A stretch of 64,000 nt of DNA from Hymenobacter nivis (lineage in GTDB: Bacteria > Bacteroidota > Bacteroidia > Cytophagales > Hymenobacteraceae): NCBI RefSeq assembly GCF_006439025.1, contig NZ_RCYZ01000001.1, forward strand, positions 992,001-1,056,000, read 5' to 3'. Positions 7,734 to 15,356 of this stretch are shown here, piece after piece; positions within the stretch are counted from its first letter, which is position 1; each line of letters starts with the position of its first letter. The translations under genes were made by a program, and so were the position numbers. The notes beneath the pieces were generated by a model that saw only the letters and a list, made by a program, of their open reading frames with translations, was not told where the DNA came from and searched no databases.

Positions 7734-8777
7734 GTGCAACAACCGATTTTACTCGCCGCGGCGCTGCTGCTGGGCGCGCCGGCCTGCCTCAGGGCCCAGC
7801 CCACGTGGGCCAAGGTCAAGGAGGAGATGGTTTTTCCGCAGCCGCCCTTCCGGCAGTGCCACGCCTCCACGCTGGTACAAGCCGCCGATGGCCACCTGCT
7901 GGTAGCCTGCTTCGGCGGGGCTAACGAGGGGGCCCCCGACGTAGGCATTTGGCTGACGTCCCTCGGCAGCAAGGGCCCGGCCGCGCCGCGGCAAGTGGCC
8001 ACCGGCGCCGTGGGCGACACGCTGCGCTACCCCGCCTGGAACCCGGTGCTGTTCCGGCCGCGCGGGGCCGGGCCGCTGTTTTTGTTCTACAAAGTGGGCC
8101 CCAACCCGCGCGAATGGTGGGGCATGGTGAAGACCTCGGCCGACAACGGCGCCACGTGGTCGGGGCCCCGGCGGCTGCCGCCCGGGGTGCTGGGGCCCAT
8201 CAAAAACAAGCCAGTACAGCTGGCCAACGGCACCATCCTCTCGCCGTCGAGCCGCGAGGAGGCCAGCGGCCGCTGGCGGGTGCACCTCGAAAAATCGATG
8301 GACCAGGGCCAGACCTGGCAGGTAATTCCCGTTGACCCCGGCTCGGCGCTCGACGTCATTCAGCCCAGCATTTTGGTGCACCCCGGCGGCCGGCTTCAGC
8401 TGCTGTGCCGCAGCAAGCAGGGCGCGGTGGTGCAGGCGTGGTCGGAAGATGGCGGCAATACGTGGGGAAAACTATCCAAAACAACCCTGCTGAATCCCAA
8501 CTCGGGCACCGACGCCGTTACCCTGCGCAACGGCTCGTTCCTGATCGTGTACAACCCCGACGTGCCGGGCAAGGACTGGTTCAACGGCCGCAGCAAGCTG
8601 CGCGTAGCCGCCTCCGCCGACGGCGTGGCGTGGCACGACGTGGCCGTGCTGGAAAACGGCACCACCGAAGAATTCAGCTACCCGGCCATCATCCAAACCA
8701 CCGACGGCCTGGTGCACATCACCTACACCTACGACCGCAAAAACATCAAGCACGTGGTGCTCAGGGCCCCCAAATGA
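7734..8777 (+). CDS. Secreted sialidase-like glycosidase (BNR/Asp-box protein)
   Basis: Translation from GTG 7734 gives 347 residues with a clean signal peptide (LLAAALLLGAP, cleavage near RAQ). Three Asp-box sequences of the form SxDxGxTW are visible: SADNGATW, SMDQGQTW and SEDGGNTW. These are the hallmark of the six-bladed sialidase fold. The conserved sequence YPAWNPVLF and the final HITYTYDR also fit the exo-alpha-sialidase family. Many relatives in this family are not true sialidases, so the sugar cleaved is uncertain. A longer upstream frame lacks a leader and overlaps the preceding gene, so GTG 7734 is preferred. Confidence 0.8.
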   Translation: MQQPILLAAALLLGAPACLRAQPTWAKVKEEMVFPQPPFRQCHASTLVQAADGHLLVACFGGANEGAPDVGIWLTSLGSKGPAAPRQVATGAVGDTLRYPAWNPVLFRPRGAGPLFLFYKVGPNPREWWGMVKTSADNGATWSGPRRLPPGVLGPIKNKPVQLANGTILSPSSREEASGRWRVHLEKSMDQGQTWQVIPVDPGSALDVIQPSILVHPGGRLQLLCRSKQGAVVQAWSEDGGNTWGKLSKTTLLNPNSGTDAVTLRNGSFLIVYNPDVPGKDWFNGRSKLRVAASADGVAWHDVAVLENGTTEEFSYPAIIQTTDGLVHITYTYDRKNIKHVVLRAPK

Positions 8778-8920
8778 TGGCTGGCACGTTTTCAGGGCCA
8801 CTGCCCGGGGCCTTGGGTTGGACGTTGCGCCCGTCTTAGCGGTGGGGTAGCTATTTTGGGCCGCATGCGTACACGGCTGGGGCCCCGGGCGGCTACTTCC
8901 CGCCCGCGGGGCCCCGCACC

Positions 8921-9565
8921 ATGCAAAAAACTGCCCTCCTGGCTGGGGCCACCGGCCTCATTGGCGCGGCCCTGCTGCCGCTGCTACTCGCCGATGTCCG
9001 CTACGCCAAAGTGGTGGTGGTGGGGCGGCGGCCCGTGGCCCTGGCCCACCCCAAGTTGGTGCAGGTCGTGACGGAGCTGAGCGATTTGGAAAGCCACCGC
9101 CTCCAGCTCATCGCCGACGACGTGTACTGCTGCCTCGGCACCACGCGCCAGCAGGCCGGCTCGAAGGAAGCGTTTTACCGGGTCGATTTCCTGTACGTGG
9201 TGCAACTGGCAGCGCTAGCGGCCAGCAACTTCGCCGGCCAGTTCTTGGTGGTGTCGAGTATTGGGGCCGACGCCGACAGCCGCGTGTACTACAGCCGGGT
9301 AAAGGGCGAGATGGAGGCCGCCGTGGGGGCCCTGCCCTTCCGGGCGCTGCACGTTTTTCGGCCGTCGCTGCTGTTGGGCCAGCGCGCCCACCCACGCCTG
9401 GGCGAGCGCATCGGGGCGGCGGCCCTGGCCCTTGCGGGGCCCCTGTTGCGCGGCAGCTGGGCCAAGTACCGGCCCGTGGCCGCCACCGCCGTGGCCGCCG
9501 CCATGCTGCGCGCCGCCCGCACCGATGCCACCGGCTTGCGCGTGCACGAGCCCGCCGGGGCCTAG
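8921..9565 (+). CDS. NAD(P)-binding Rossmann-fold reductase, HTATIP2/YbjT-like
   Basis: The 214-residue protein opens with the dinucleotide-binding loop GATGLIGAALL (residues 8-18). Further on are VVVGRRP, a DDVYCCLGTTRQQAGS stretch, and the YYSRVKGEME segment, where the Tyr-x3-Lys pair of short-chain dehydrogenase relatives is expected. This combination is typical of small atypical SDR proteins related to HTATIP2 and is usually annotated as NAD(P)H-binding or oxidoreductase. The substrate is unknown. It stands alone, with a terminator at 9598. Confidence 0.75.
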   Translation: MQKTALLAGATGLIGAALLPLLLADVRYAKVVVVGRRPVALAHPKLVQVVTELSDLESHRLQLIADDVYCCLGTTRQQAGSKEAFYRVDFLYVVQLAALAASNFAGQFLVVSSIGADADSRVYYSRVKGEMEAAVGALPFRALHVFRPSLLLGQRAHPRLGERIGAAALALAGPLLRGSWAKYRPVAATAVAAAMLRAARTDATGLRVHEPAGA

Positions 9566-9597
9566 CGCCGGGGCCCCGGGCCCGCGCATTGCCCCAA

Positions 9598-9629
9598 CAA
9601 AAAACCCCGGCCGCAATGGCCAGGGTTTT
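9598..9629. terminator. Bidirectional terminator
   Basis: An A-run, an 11-of-12-bp stem (9601-9612 with 9618-9629) and a T-run lie between the convergent genes ending at 9565 and 9664. Confidence 0.7.
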
Positions 9630-9663
9630 CCTTTAATAGCCTAACTGATAACGCGGACGTTTA

Positions 9664-9960
9664 TTAATAACGGCGGCCGTAATAGCCGCGGGGGCGGCCG
9701 TAGTAGCCGCGGGGGGGGCCGTAGTAAGGGCGCGGCGCGTAGTAGTAGGGGGCAGGGTACACCACGGGCACGGGCGGGGCGTAGTACACGGGCGGGGCCA
9801 CCACCACCGGGCGCGGGGCGTAGTAGCGGGGGCGGTAGTAGGGCCGCGGGGCGTAGCCGCCACCAAGGGAAATGCCTACCCGCACCTGGGCCGAAGCCGC
9901 ACCGCTGCTGAGCAGCAACAGGAATAGCGCCGAAACGAACATCATGGACTTGCTACGCAT
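9664..9960 (-). CDS. Secreted Tyr/Pro/Gly/Arg-rich low-complexity protein
   Basis: The 98-residue protein has a signal peptide ending near ASAQ (residue 25). The mature part is almost entirely Pro, Tyr, Gly, Arg and Val, with repeats such as APRPYY and a C-terminal triple RGYYGR/RRY pattern. The DNA repeats match. Such proteins are common in Bacteroidota and have no assigned function. The composition suggests a surface or matrix-associated, unfolded protein. No cysteine is present in the mature part. Confidence 0.65.
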   Translation of the reverse strand: MRSKSMMFVSALFLLLLSSGAASAQVRVGISLGGGYAPRPYYRPRYYAPRPVVVAPPVYYAPPVPVVYPAPYYYAPRPYYGPPRGYYGRPRGYYGRRY

Positions 9961-10112
9961 AGGATGGAAGCGCCGAAGCGCCTGGTTTAGAAGATGAAAG
10001 AAGGACGAACGATGAATAGGTTTGCAAATAAAATGCCAGGTTATGCTTGGTTAGAGGGCCCCCACCGGCCCGGGTTTAATGGGCCCTGATGGATTTTTTA
10101 CGCGCAGGGCAC

Positions 10113-10149
10113 AAAAAAAGTGGCGCACCCGGGGGTGCGCCACTTTTTT
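10113..10149. terminator. Rho-independent terminator of the Skp-like gene
   Basis: The arms AAAAAAGTGGCGCAC and GTGCGCCACTTTTTT pair perfectly (15 bp) around a CCGGGG loop, just after the stop at 10173 in the leftward direction. Confidence 0.85.
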
Positions 10150-10172
10150 GGGGCGGCCAAGGGCCCGCCGGC

Positions 10173-10850
10173 TTACTTCGTGTACGTCTGGTTGAGGTAG
10201 GCGAGCACGGGCGTGGTGAGGTCAAGGTCTTTGCGACCGTAGGCGATGGTGCCGCTGGGGGCAGCCACCAGGATGAGCTTGTAGCCGTGGGCTTTGCCGT
10301 AGGCTTCCACCTTCTTGTTCACGCTGCCCAGCACGCGCTGGGTGAGCTTGCCTTCTTCTTCCTGGGCCAGGGCTTGCAACTTCTGCTGCTGCTCGCCCGA
10401 CTGCTGCTGCTGGGCTTGGAGCTTCTGCTCGGCAGCGGCGCGCTGCTCGGGCGTGAGGCTGGGGGCCTGCTTCTGGTAGGCCTCCACGGCGGTGCGGAAG
10501 TTGGTGACCAGCACCTGGTTCTGGCGCTCCCAGCCCTTGGCCTTCACCTCAAACGAGCGGCGGGCGTCCTTCATGCCCTGATAGCCGTCGAGCAGCTTGG
10601 CCGACTCGATGTAGGCAATTTGGTCGGCGTTGGCGGCAGCTTCGGCGGCGGGCACGGTGGGCGGCGTCACGGGCTGCTCGGCCACGGCGGCCAGGGTGGT
10701 AGTATCGGCCGGGGCAGCGGCGGCGGCTTCGGTGGTGGCAGGGGCGGCGGCCACGGCCGGGGCGGCGGGCTGGCGGAAGTGCAGGAAGTACAGCACGGCC
10801 ACGGCCACGAGCAGCACGGCGTTAAACGCCAGTTGGAGCGGGTTTTTCAT
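10173..10850 (-). CDS. OmpH/Skp-like periplasmic protein
   Basis: The 225-residue protein starts with a hydrophobic segment (residues 6-19) that may be a signal anchor. An Ala/Pro/Thr-rich linker follows. The OmpH/Skp-like domain then begins at IAYIESAKLLDGYQGMKDA. Its middle is a long helical, Gln-rich coiled coil (about residues 120-175, AEQKLQAQQQQSGEQ). The end, YKLILVAAPSGTIAYG through TTPVLAYLN, is the typical closing beta unit of this family. Skp-like proteins hold unfolded outer-membrane proteins in the periplasm. A longer upstream frame runs antisense-like through the next gene and is rejected. A -7 element lies at 10874. Confidence 0.8.
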   Translation of the reverse strand: MKNPLQLAFNAVLLVAVAVLYFLHFRQPAAPAVAAAPATTEAAAAAPADTTTLAAVAEQPVTPPTVPAAEAAANADQIAYIESAKLLDGYQGMKDARRSFEVKAKGWERQNQVLVTNFRTAVEAYQKQAPSLTPEQRAAAEQKLQAQQQQSGEQQQKLQALAQEEEGKLTQRVLGSVNKKVEAYGKAHGYKLILVAAPSGTIAYGRKDLDLTTPVLAYLNQTYTK

Positions 10851-10873
10851 GAAAACAAAAAGTAAAAGATGCA

Positions 10874-10881
10874 CAAAAGTA
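10874..10881 (-). promoter_or_regulatory. Candidate promoter TACTTTTG for the Skp-like gene
   Basis: A reverse-strand TACTTTTG matches TAnnTTTG and lies 23 bases before ATG 10850. A TTTG lies about 22 bases further upstream as a possible -33 element. Confidence 0.5.
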
Positions 10882-10894
10882 CGGCCGGGGGCCC

Positions 10895-11851
10895 TCACCC
10901 CGGCAAACCGATGTGCAGCAGGGCATCGCCCTGGTTCACCACGGGCATGTAGTTGAGGCCCACCACGTAGCCGCTCACCGGCGATTCGAGGCGCACGGTG
11001 CGCTCGCCGTAGGGGTCGGCCACGGAGCCGTACACCTGGCCCTTCTGCACGTAGTCGCCATTTTGCACCAGCGAGCGCCACAGGCCCGCAAACCGCGCCC
11101 GCAGCCAAGTGTGGCGCAGGCACACCACGCCAGCCTGCGCGGGCGGCGGCGCGGCGGGCCCCATGCCCAGGTGGTGCAGCACGCGCAGGGTACCGGCCAC
11201 CGCCATTTCCACCCCGGCGTCGTCGATGCGCAGGCTCTCGCCAGTTTCGTACACAATCAGGCGCTTGCCCAGGCGCTGCGCAGCCTCGCGCAGCGAGCCG
11301 GGCCGCAGGGCGGCGTGCAGCGTAAATGGGGCCCCGAAGGCAGCGGCCAGTGCGTCGGTCACGGGGTCCACGTCCAGCTCGCAGCGCACCTGCGGGTGGT
11401 TGGCCCGGGCCGCGCCGCCGGTGTGGAAATCAATGCCGTAGTCGATCAGGGGCATGATTTCGCGCATGAAGCGATGGGCCACGCGGCTGGCCAGCGAGCC
11501 GCGTGGCGACCCCGGAAACGAGCGGTTCACGTCCTTGCCGTCGGGCACCTCGCGGCTAAAGTTCAGGAACCCGTAGATGTTGAAGATGGGGATGGCGATG
11601 ATGGTGCCGCAGGTGGGGCGCAGCAAGTCGCGCCGCAGCATGCGCCGGATGGTCTCGATGCCGTTCACCTCGTCGCCGTGCATGCCGCCCATCAGCAGCA
11701 GCACGGGGCCCGGCACGGCCGAGCGCAGCACGTGCACCGGCACATCGATAAGGGTACCCGAGGGCAGGCGCGAAATCACCAGGCGCGTCAGTACCCGCTC
11801 GCCGGGCATGATGGTGAGGTCGTTGAGGTAGATGGGGTCGAGCGGGGGCAT
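10895..11851 (-). CDS. Succinylglutamate desuccinylase / aspartoacylase-family zinc enzyme
   Basis: The 318-residue protein carries the zinc signature GGMHGDEVNG (residues 55-64; His and Glu ligands) and a second ligand region DFHTGG (about 142-147). The order matches the AstE/aspartoacylase family of M14-like amidohydrolases. The C-terminal part (VSGYVVGLNYMPVVNQGDAL) resembles a biotinyl-like beta-barrel seen in many members. The gene is 23 bases downstream of a RimK ligase gene, which is downstream of a RimB-like protease gene. This suggests an enzyme that trims an amide or peptide bond made by RimK. The actual substrate is unknown. Confidence 0.82.
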   Translation of the reverse strand: MPPLDPIYLNDLTIMPGERVLTRLVISRLPSGTLIDVPVHVLRSAVPGPVLLLMGGMHGDEVNGIETIRRMLRRDLLRPTCGTIIAIPIFNIYGFLNFSREVPDGKDVNRSFPGSPRGSLASRVAHRFMREIMPLIDYGIDFHTGGAARANHPQVRCELDVDPVTDALAAAFGAPFTLHAALRPGSLREAAQRLGKRLIVYETGESLRIDDAGVEMAVAGTLRVLHHLGMGPAAPPPAQAGVVCLRHTWLRARFAGLWRSLVQNGDYVQKGQVYGSVADPYGERTVRLESPVSGYVVGLNYMPVVNQGDALLHIGLPG

Positions 11852-11855
11852 CGGG

Positions 11856-11863
11856 CAAAGGTA
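11856..11863 (-). promoter_or_regulatory. -7 element TACCTTTG only 4 bases before the start codon
   Basis: A reverse-strand TACCTTTGCC fits the recurrent promoter form in this window. With the usual spacing, transcription would begin at or next to the ATG at 11851, giving a leaderless mRNA. It may add to readthrough from rimK. Confidence 0.4.
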
Positions 11864-11874
11864 ACGCCGGGGCC

Positions 11875-12813
11875 CTAGGCGGCGGGGGCGTCGGGGTGGG
11901 CATCGGTGGCCTTTTTGGCCTTGCCCTTGCTGCGTTTTTTAGCCACCAACGCGGCCGTGTAGTCGATGATGCGGCCGGCAATGTCGAGCTGCGTGGCCTT
12001 CTCGATGCCCTCCAGGCCGGGCGAGGAGTTCACCTCCAGCACCAGGGGCCCCCGCTTGCTTTGCAGCATGTCCACGCCGGCAATGCCCAGGCCCAGGGCT
12101 TTGGTGGCCAGCAGGGCGGCGGCCTTTTCGGCGCGGCTTAGCTTCACAAGGGTGCCGGTGCCGCCGCGGTGCAGGTTCGAGCGGAACTCGCCCTCCTTGC
12201 CCTGGCGCTTCATGGCGCCCACCACTTCACCGTCCACCACGAAAGCCCGCAGGTCAGCGCCTTTGCTCTCGGCAATGAACTCCTGCACGATGATGCGCGC
12301 CTTGAGGTTGTGGAAGGCTTCGATGACGGACTGGGCGGCTTTCACGCTCTCAGCCAACACCACGCCCAGGCCCTGGGTGCCTTCGAGCAGCTTGATGATG
12401 ACGGGGGCCCCGCCTACTTGCTCGATCATGGCGGGCACGTCCTGCGAGAAGTTGGTGAAGGCCGTTTTGGGCATGCCCAGGCCGGCGCGGCTCAGGATTT
12501 GCATCGAGCGCAGCTTGTCGCGCGAGCGCACAATGGCCTGGCTGTCAACGGCGGTGCGCACTTTCATCATCTCAAACTGCCGCACCACGGCCGTGCCGTA
12601 GAACGTGACGGAGGCCCCGATGCGCGGCACAATGGCGTCGAAGTGAGCCAGCGGCTCGCCTTTGTAGATGATGCCGGGCTGGCCTTTTTCCAGCACTAGG
12701 TTGCACTGGAGGTGGTCGACGACTACGGCGTCGTGGCCACGGGCGGCGGCGGCGGCCACCAGGCGCTGGGTCGAGTACGATTTGGGTTCCCGCGAGAGAA
12801 TGGCCAGTTTCAT
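11875..12813 (-). CDS. rimK: RimK-like ATP-grasp amino-acid ligase
   Basis: The 312-residue protein has the RimK order. The N-terminal pre-ATP-grasp domain reads [29 protein letters not shown] follows. The ATP-grasp core has [18 protein letters not shown] (ATP-binding lysine and glycine loop), then [19 protein letters not shown], and the metal site [13 protein letters not shown] near residue 260. In Escherichia coli, RimK adds glutamates to ribosomal protein S6. The 20-odd C-terminal residues here are Lys/Ala-rich and extra. The start is ATG 12813; the longer upstream frame adds an unrelated 18 residues. Neighbours: a RimB-like protease gene upstream and an aspartoacylase-like gene downstream. 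Confidence 0.88.
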   Translation of the reverse strand: MKLAILSREPKSYSTQRLVAAAAARGHDAVVVDHLQCNLVLEKGQPGIIYKGEPLAHFDAIVPRIGASVTFYGTAVVRQFEMMKVRTAVDSQAIVRSRDKLRSMQILSRAGLGMPKTAFTNFSQDVPAMIEQVGGAPVIIKLLEGTQGLGVVLAESVKAAQSVIEAFHNLKARIIVQEFIAESKGADLRAFVVDGEVVGAMKRQGKEGEFRSNLHRGGTGTLVKLSRAEKAAALLATKALGLGIAGVDMLQSKRGPLVLEVNSSPGLEGIEKATQLDIAGRIIDYTAALVAKKRSKGKAKKATDAHPDAPAA

Positions 12814-12941
12814 TGGTCGGAGAGTGAAGGTGCGGGCAGGAAAATAGGCAAAGGCAGCGGGCCGCAAGCGGGCCCGGGGCCCCTAAACAAGCGGCGCGCC
12901 CACTTGGCCGGCCCCGCCCTAAATTTAGGGCGGAACCCGGG

Positions 12942-13421
12942 CTACGGCGCCGCCCGGCGGGCCGCCGCCCGAACGGCTGCCTTGTGCGAAAGGTTGCGCC
13001 GGGCCACGTCCACCACGAAGCGTCCCTGGCGCAACAGGCTGCGGCCCAGCAACACGGGGTATTTCATGTCGGAGCGGTCGGAGAGCGAAAACTCGGCCCG
13101 AAAATCTTTGCCGTAGAGCCGCACCACGGCCTCAATCACGTAGCGTTCCTGCACCTCGCCGTTGGACGAGCGAATGTCGCGCCGCGTGAATTCGGCAAAT
13201 TCCAGGGCCCGGCCGTCGAAGCCGGGGTGGTCGGGGTCGAGCAGGCGGCCGCGTAGCACGGGGGCCCCGGCGGGGCCGGGCGCTTCGTGCAGGTCGGTGC
13301 AGTGCAGGGCACTGGTGTAGGCCCCGGTATCCACCTTGGCTTCCACACCGAGCAGGGCGAAGCCCGGGAAATCAACCAGCTCGCGCCGGCCCACGGTGCG
13401 CTTGGCGGGGCGAGTTTTCAT
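12942..13421 (-). CDS. RimB-like retropepsin (ATP-dependent zinc protease family)
   Basis: The 159-residue protein belongs to the family annotated as ATP-dependent zinc protease (COG4067), a retropepsin-like fold. The catalytic-aspartate motif is clear: VDTGAYTSALHC near residue 30. A basic stretch follows (FTRRDIRSSNGEVQERYVI), and then the closing PVLLGRSLL segment. In Pseudomonas, RimB is a protease that works with RimK on ribosomal protein S6. Here it lies 128 bases upstream of the RimK gene in the same direction. ATG 13421 is used because it removes a short unrelated extension. Confidence 0.85.
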   Translation of the reverse strand: MKTRPAKRTVGRRELVDFPGFALLGVEAKVDTGAYTSALHCTDLHEAPGPAGAPVLRGRLLDPDHPGFDGRALEFAEFTRRDIRSSNGEVQERYVIEAVVRLYGKDFRAEFSLSDRSDMKYPVLLGRSLLRQGRFVVDVARRNLSHKAAVRAAARRAAP

Positions 13422-13440
13422 GCCGGCGAAGGTAGAACGC

Positions 13441-13472
13441 AAAACGCCCTTCCGTTGGCGGAAGGGCGTTTT
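13441..13472. terminator. Rho-independent terminator
   Basis: A perfect 14-bp stem AAAACGCCCTTCCG / CGGAAGGGCGTTTT has a TTGG loop. It separates the leftward 2TM gene from the RimB-like gene, so the latter probably has its own promoter. Confidence 0.85.
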
Positions 13473-13481
13473 GTTCGTTGT

Positions 13482-13560
13482 TAGTTATTCGTTGTCAGTT
13501 GTCAGTCGTTCGGGGCCCTTTGCTAATTGCCATCGACTGACAACTGACAACGAGCAACTA
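13482..13560. repeat. Large inverted repeat with TGACAAC units
   Basis: The arms 13482-13508 and 13534-13560 (27 bases each) pair with two mismatches. Each arm contains the direct repeat CTGACAACTGACAAC or its complement. The 25-base spacer holds CGGGGCCC. The CTGACAAC unit recurs twice just before icd (51483-51515). It is probably a mobile or replicating intergenic repeat rather than a terminator. Confidence 0.7.
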
Positions 13561-13570
13561 GTACCGCAGC

Positions 13571-13855
13571 TTAATAAGCCCCCTGCTGCTCGCGCACCAG
13601 GCGCTCGTACTCGCGCTGGGTGCGCTCGTCGCGGCTGTGGCCAGAATAGGCGGCCAGGCCTTGCGTCAGCAGCCCGAAGCCCCAGAAGGCCGACGTCCAG
13701 ATGGGCCAGGGCAGCGGCTCGCCGCCGTGGGGCGTGAGGGCCCACAGCAACCACAGCCCGCCGTTCACGAGGCTGTAGATGAGCAGGTGGGATTGGAATT
13801 TGGTACGGGCTTTGGCTTTCTGCCACAGGTAGGGGTCGCGGGCTTGGGGTTCCAT
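13571..13855 (-). CDS. 2TM domain-containing membrane protein
   Basis: This 94-residue protein has two hydrophobic helices, about residues 24-41 and 50-70, in the pattern KAKARTKFQSHLLIYSLVNG followed by PIWTSAFWGFGLL. That pattern matches the 2TM domain (PF13239) found in Bacteroidota, often fused to histidine kinases or free-standing as here. The C-terminus is highly charged (DERTQREYERLVREQ). The function is unknown; it acts in the inner membrane. The start at 13855 follows the family; a longer frame extends antisense into the macrodomain gene and is not credible. Confidence 0.8.
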   Translation of the reverse strand: MEPQARDPYLWQKAKARTKFQSHLLIYSLVNGGLWLLWALTPHGGEPLPWPIWTSAFWGFGLLTQGLAAYSGHSRDERTQREYERLVREQQGAY

Positions 13856-14048
13856 GGGCGGTGGGGTGAAGCGGTGGATGGATTTGATGCTCAAAACTAT
13901 CCCGGGGCCCCGGGGCCCACAATTGCTTGTGGCCGAAGCGTCAGCTTCAGCGGACCAAGCGCCCAAAACGGTGACCGAAGCGTGGGGCCCCGGCAGCTTT
14001 TTCAGCCCTACTTTTCTTTGGCCCCTCTCCCCTTTGCTCCTGCTGTCC

Positions 14049-14603
14049 ATGCCTACCGCCGCCGCCCTCACCGCCCGCATTCGCCTCGTGCAGGGTGACA
14101 TCACCCGCCAGCCCGTGGCGGCCATCGTCAACGCCGCCAACTCCAGCCTGCTCGGCGGCAGCGGGGTTGATGGGGCCATTCACCGCGCCGGGGGCCCTAA
14201 AATCTTGGAAGAGTGCCGGCACTTGCGCGCACGGCTTTATCGCTCTGGTTTGCCAACGGGCCAAGCTGTAGCAACCACGGGTGGAAAACTACCTGCTAAG
14301 TATGTTATTCACACCGCAGGGCCAGTATGGCACGGTGGGAGACAGCACGAAGGGGAAGAATTAGCGGCCTGCTACCAAAGCTGCCTGAAGATTGCTTCGG
14401 CGCGTCAGTTCGACAGCGTAGCTTTCCCTGGCATCAGCACCGGCATCTATGGCTACCCAAAGGCCGAGGCGGCCATTGCCGTGCGCGAGGTGCGGCAGTG
14501 GCTGGGGGCCCACGCGGTGCCCGCCACGGTCACGTTCGTGGTATTCGACGACGAGAACCAGCGGCTCTACGAGCAAGCGCTGGCCGAGGCTGCCCGTAGT
14601 TAG
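14049..14603 (+). CDS. Macrodomain hydrolase (O-acetyl-ADP-ribose deacetylase family)
   Basis: The 184-residue protein is a single macrodomain of the YmdB/TARG type. The N-terminal VQGDITRQPVAAIVNAANSS holds the ADP-ribose-binding Asp and Asn; next come GGSGVDGAIHRAGG and the phosphate loop FPGISTGIYGYP near residue 127. It should remove ADP-ribose-linked groups or O-acetyl-ADP-ribose in the cytoplasm. ATG 14049 is the family start. Bases from about 14,230 to 14,440 use many A- or T-ending codons (CCA, GTA, GCA, GGT, TTA), unlike both ends of the gene, which suggests a recombined patch. The stop overlaps that of the convergent gene. Confidence 0.85.
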   Translation: MPTAAALTARIRLVQGDITRQPVAAIVNAANSSLLGGSGVDGAIHRAGGPKILEECRHLRARLYRSGLPTGQAVATTGGKLPAKYVIHTAGPVWHGGRQHEGEELAACYQSCLKIASARQFDSVAFPGISTGIYGYPKAEAAIAVREVRQWLGAHAVPATVTFVVFDDENQRLYEQALAEAARS

Positions 14604-15331
14604 CGGGCGGCGGGCAAGCCAGCGGCGCGGTGGCGGTTGTAGGCTTCCACAACGGCCACCATGTCGGGGTAGCGCACCTGCTCGCGCTGTAGCGCGGCCA
14701 CTACCTCGGCATCGTCCTGGAAATAGTCCGTCAGCTGTTCGACGAAGTGCACACGCGATACTTTGAGAAGTTCGCCGTTGCGCCGCAGGTACCAGTGCCG
14801 CTCCTTGATGCCCCCTGCACCGGCCGCGGCCATTGCGCCACCGGCCACGGCACCTGCCACCACGGCCGTCACCAGCCCTGCCCCCGGCACGGGCACCACC
14901 ATCGGGTCCACTTGCGTGTGGTTGAATAACTCCACCGGGCCATCGATGAGGCGCGTTGCGATGATGCGCTGCGGCTTGCCCTTCAGCACCATATGTTCCT
15001 GGTAAAGGCCGGCCACTTTCATCCACTTCACCTTATCCACGCTAATGGAAAGCGGCTCAGCCGCGCCGCGCCGGGTGGCTTCGGCGGTGCGGTGAAAGGC
15101 CAGCATGCCAGCGTAGCCGTTGGGATTGGGCCGCACGTACACGTAGTGCGGCTTGCCGTCGGGGCCCATTATTTCGGCCTGCGCATACTGGTGGCCCGGC
15201 GCGCTAGCGGCAGGGCTTGCCCCGGCACTGGCGGCCGAGTCGGCTACGGCCGAGCGTTGCTGGGCCAGGGCGCTTGTGCACACGCCCGCCAGCAGTGAGG
15301 TTCCCAACCCAATTATTCTCCGTGTGCGCAT
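14600..15331 (-). CDS. Secreted protein of unknown function with C-terminal module shared with two other genes
   Basis: The 243-residue protein has a signal peptide ending at ALAQ (residue 24). An Ala-rich linker follows, then a beta-rich region (VDKVKWMKVAGLYQEHMVLKG). A Gly/Ala hydrophobic stretch (residues about 150-174, AGLVTAVVAGAVAGG) might be membrane-active. The last 45 residues (YFQDDAEVVAALQ to VEAYNRHRA) match in pattern the C-terminal parts of the proteins at 17480 and 52883. It is last in a leftward run after ispH, 25 bases away. The role is unknown; I infer a cell-envelope protein. Confidence 0.6.
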   Translation of the reverse strand: MRTRRIIGLGTSLLAGVCTSALAQQRSAVADSAASAGASPAASAPGHQYAQAEIMGPDGKPHYVYVRPNPNGYAGMLAFHRTAEATRRGAAEPLSISVDKVKWMKVAGLYQEHMVLKGKPQRIIATRLIDGPVELFNHTQVDPMVVPVPGAGLVTAVVAGAVAGGAMAAAGAGGIKERHWYLRRNGELLKVSRVHFVEQLTDYFQDDAEVVAALQREQVRYPDMVAVVEAYNRHRAAGLPAAR

Positions 15332-15356
15332 CCGTTTTGGTGGTACGGGCCCGTAC

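Noticed and set aside
9667..9860. Possible CRISPR-like or tandem-repeat array
   Set aside because: The repeats are short, imperfect and in frame with Tyr/Gly/Arg codons of a secreted protein. There are no spacers of constant length.
10851..11123. Extension of the Skp-like protein into the aspartoacylase-like gene
   Set aside because: The added residues are Arg/Ala/Gly-rich and out of frame with the conserved enzyme encoded there.
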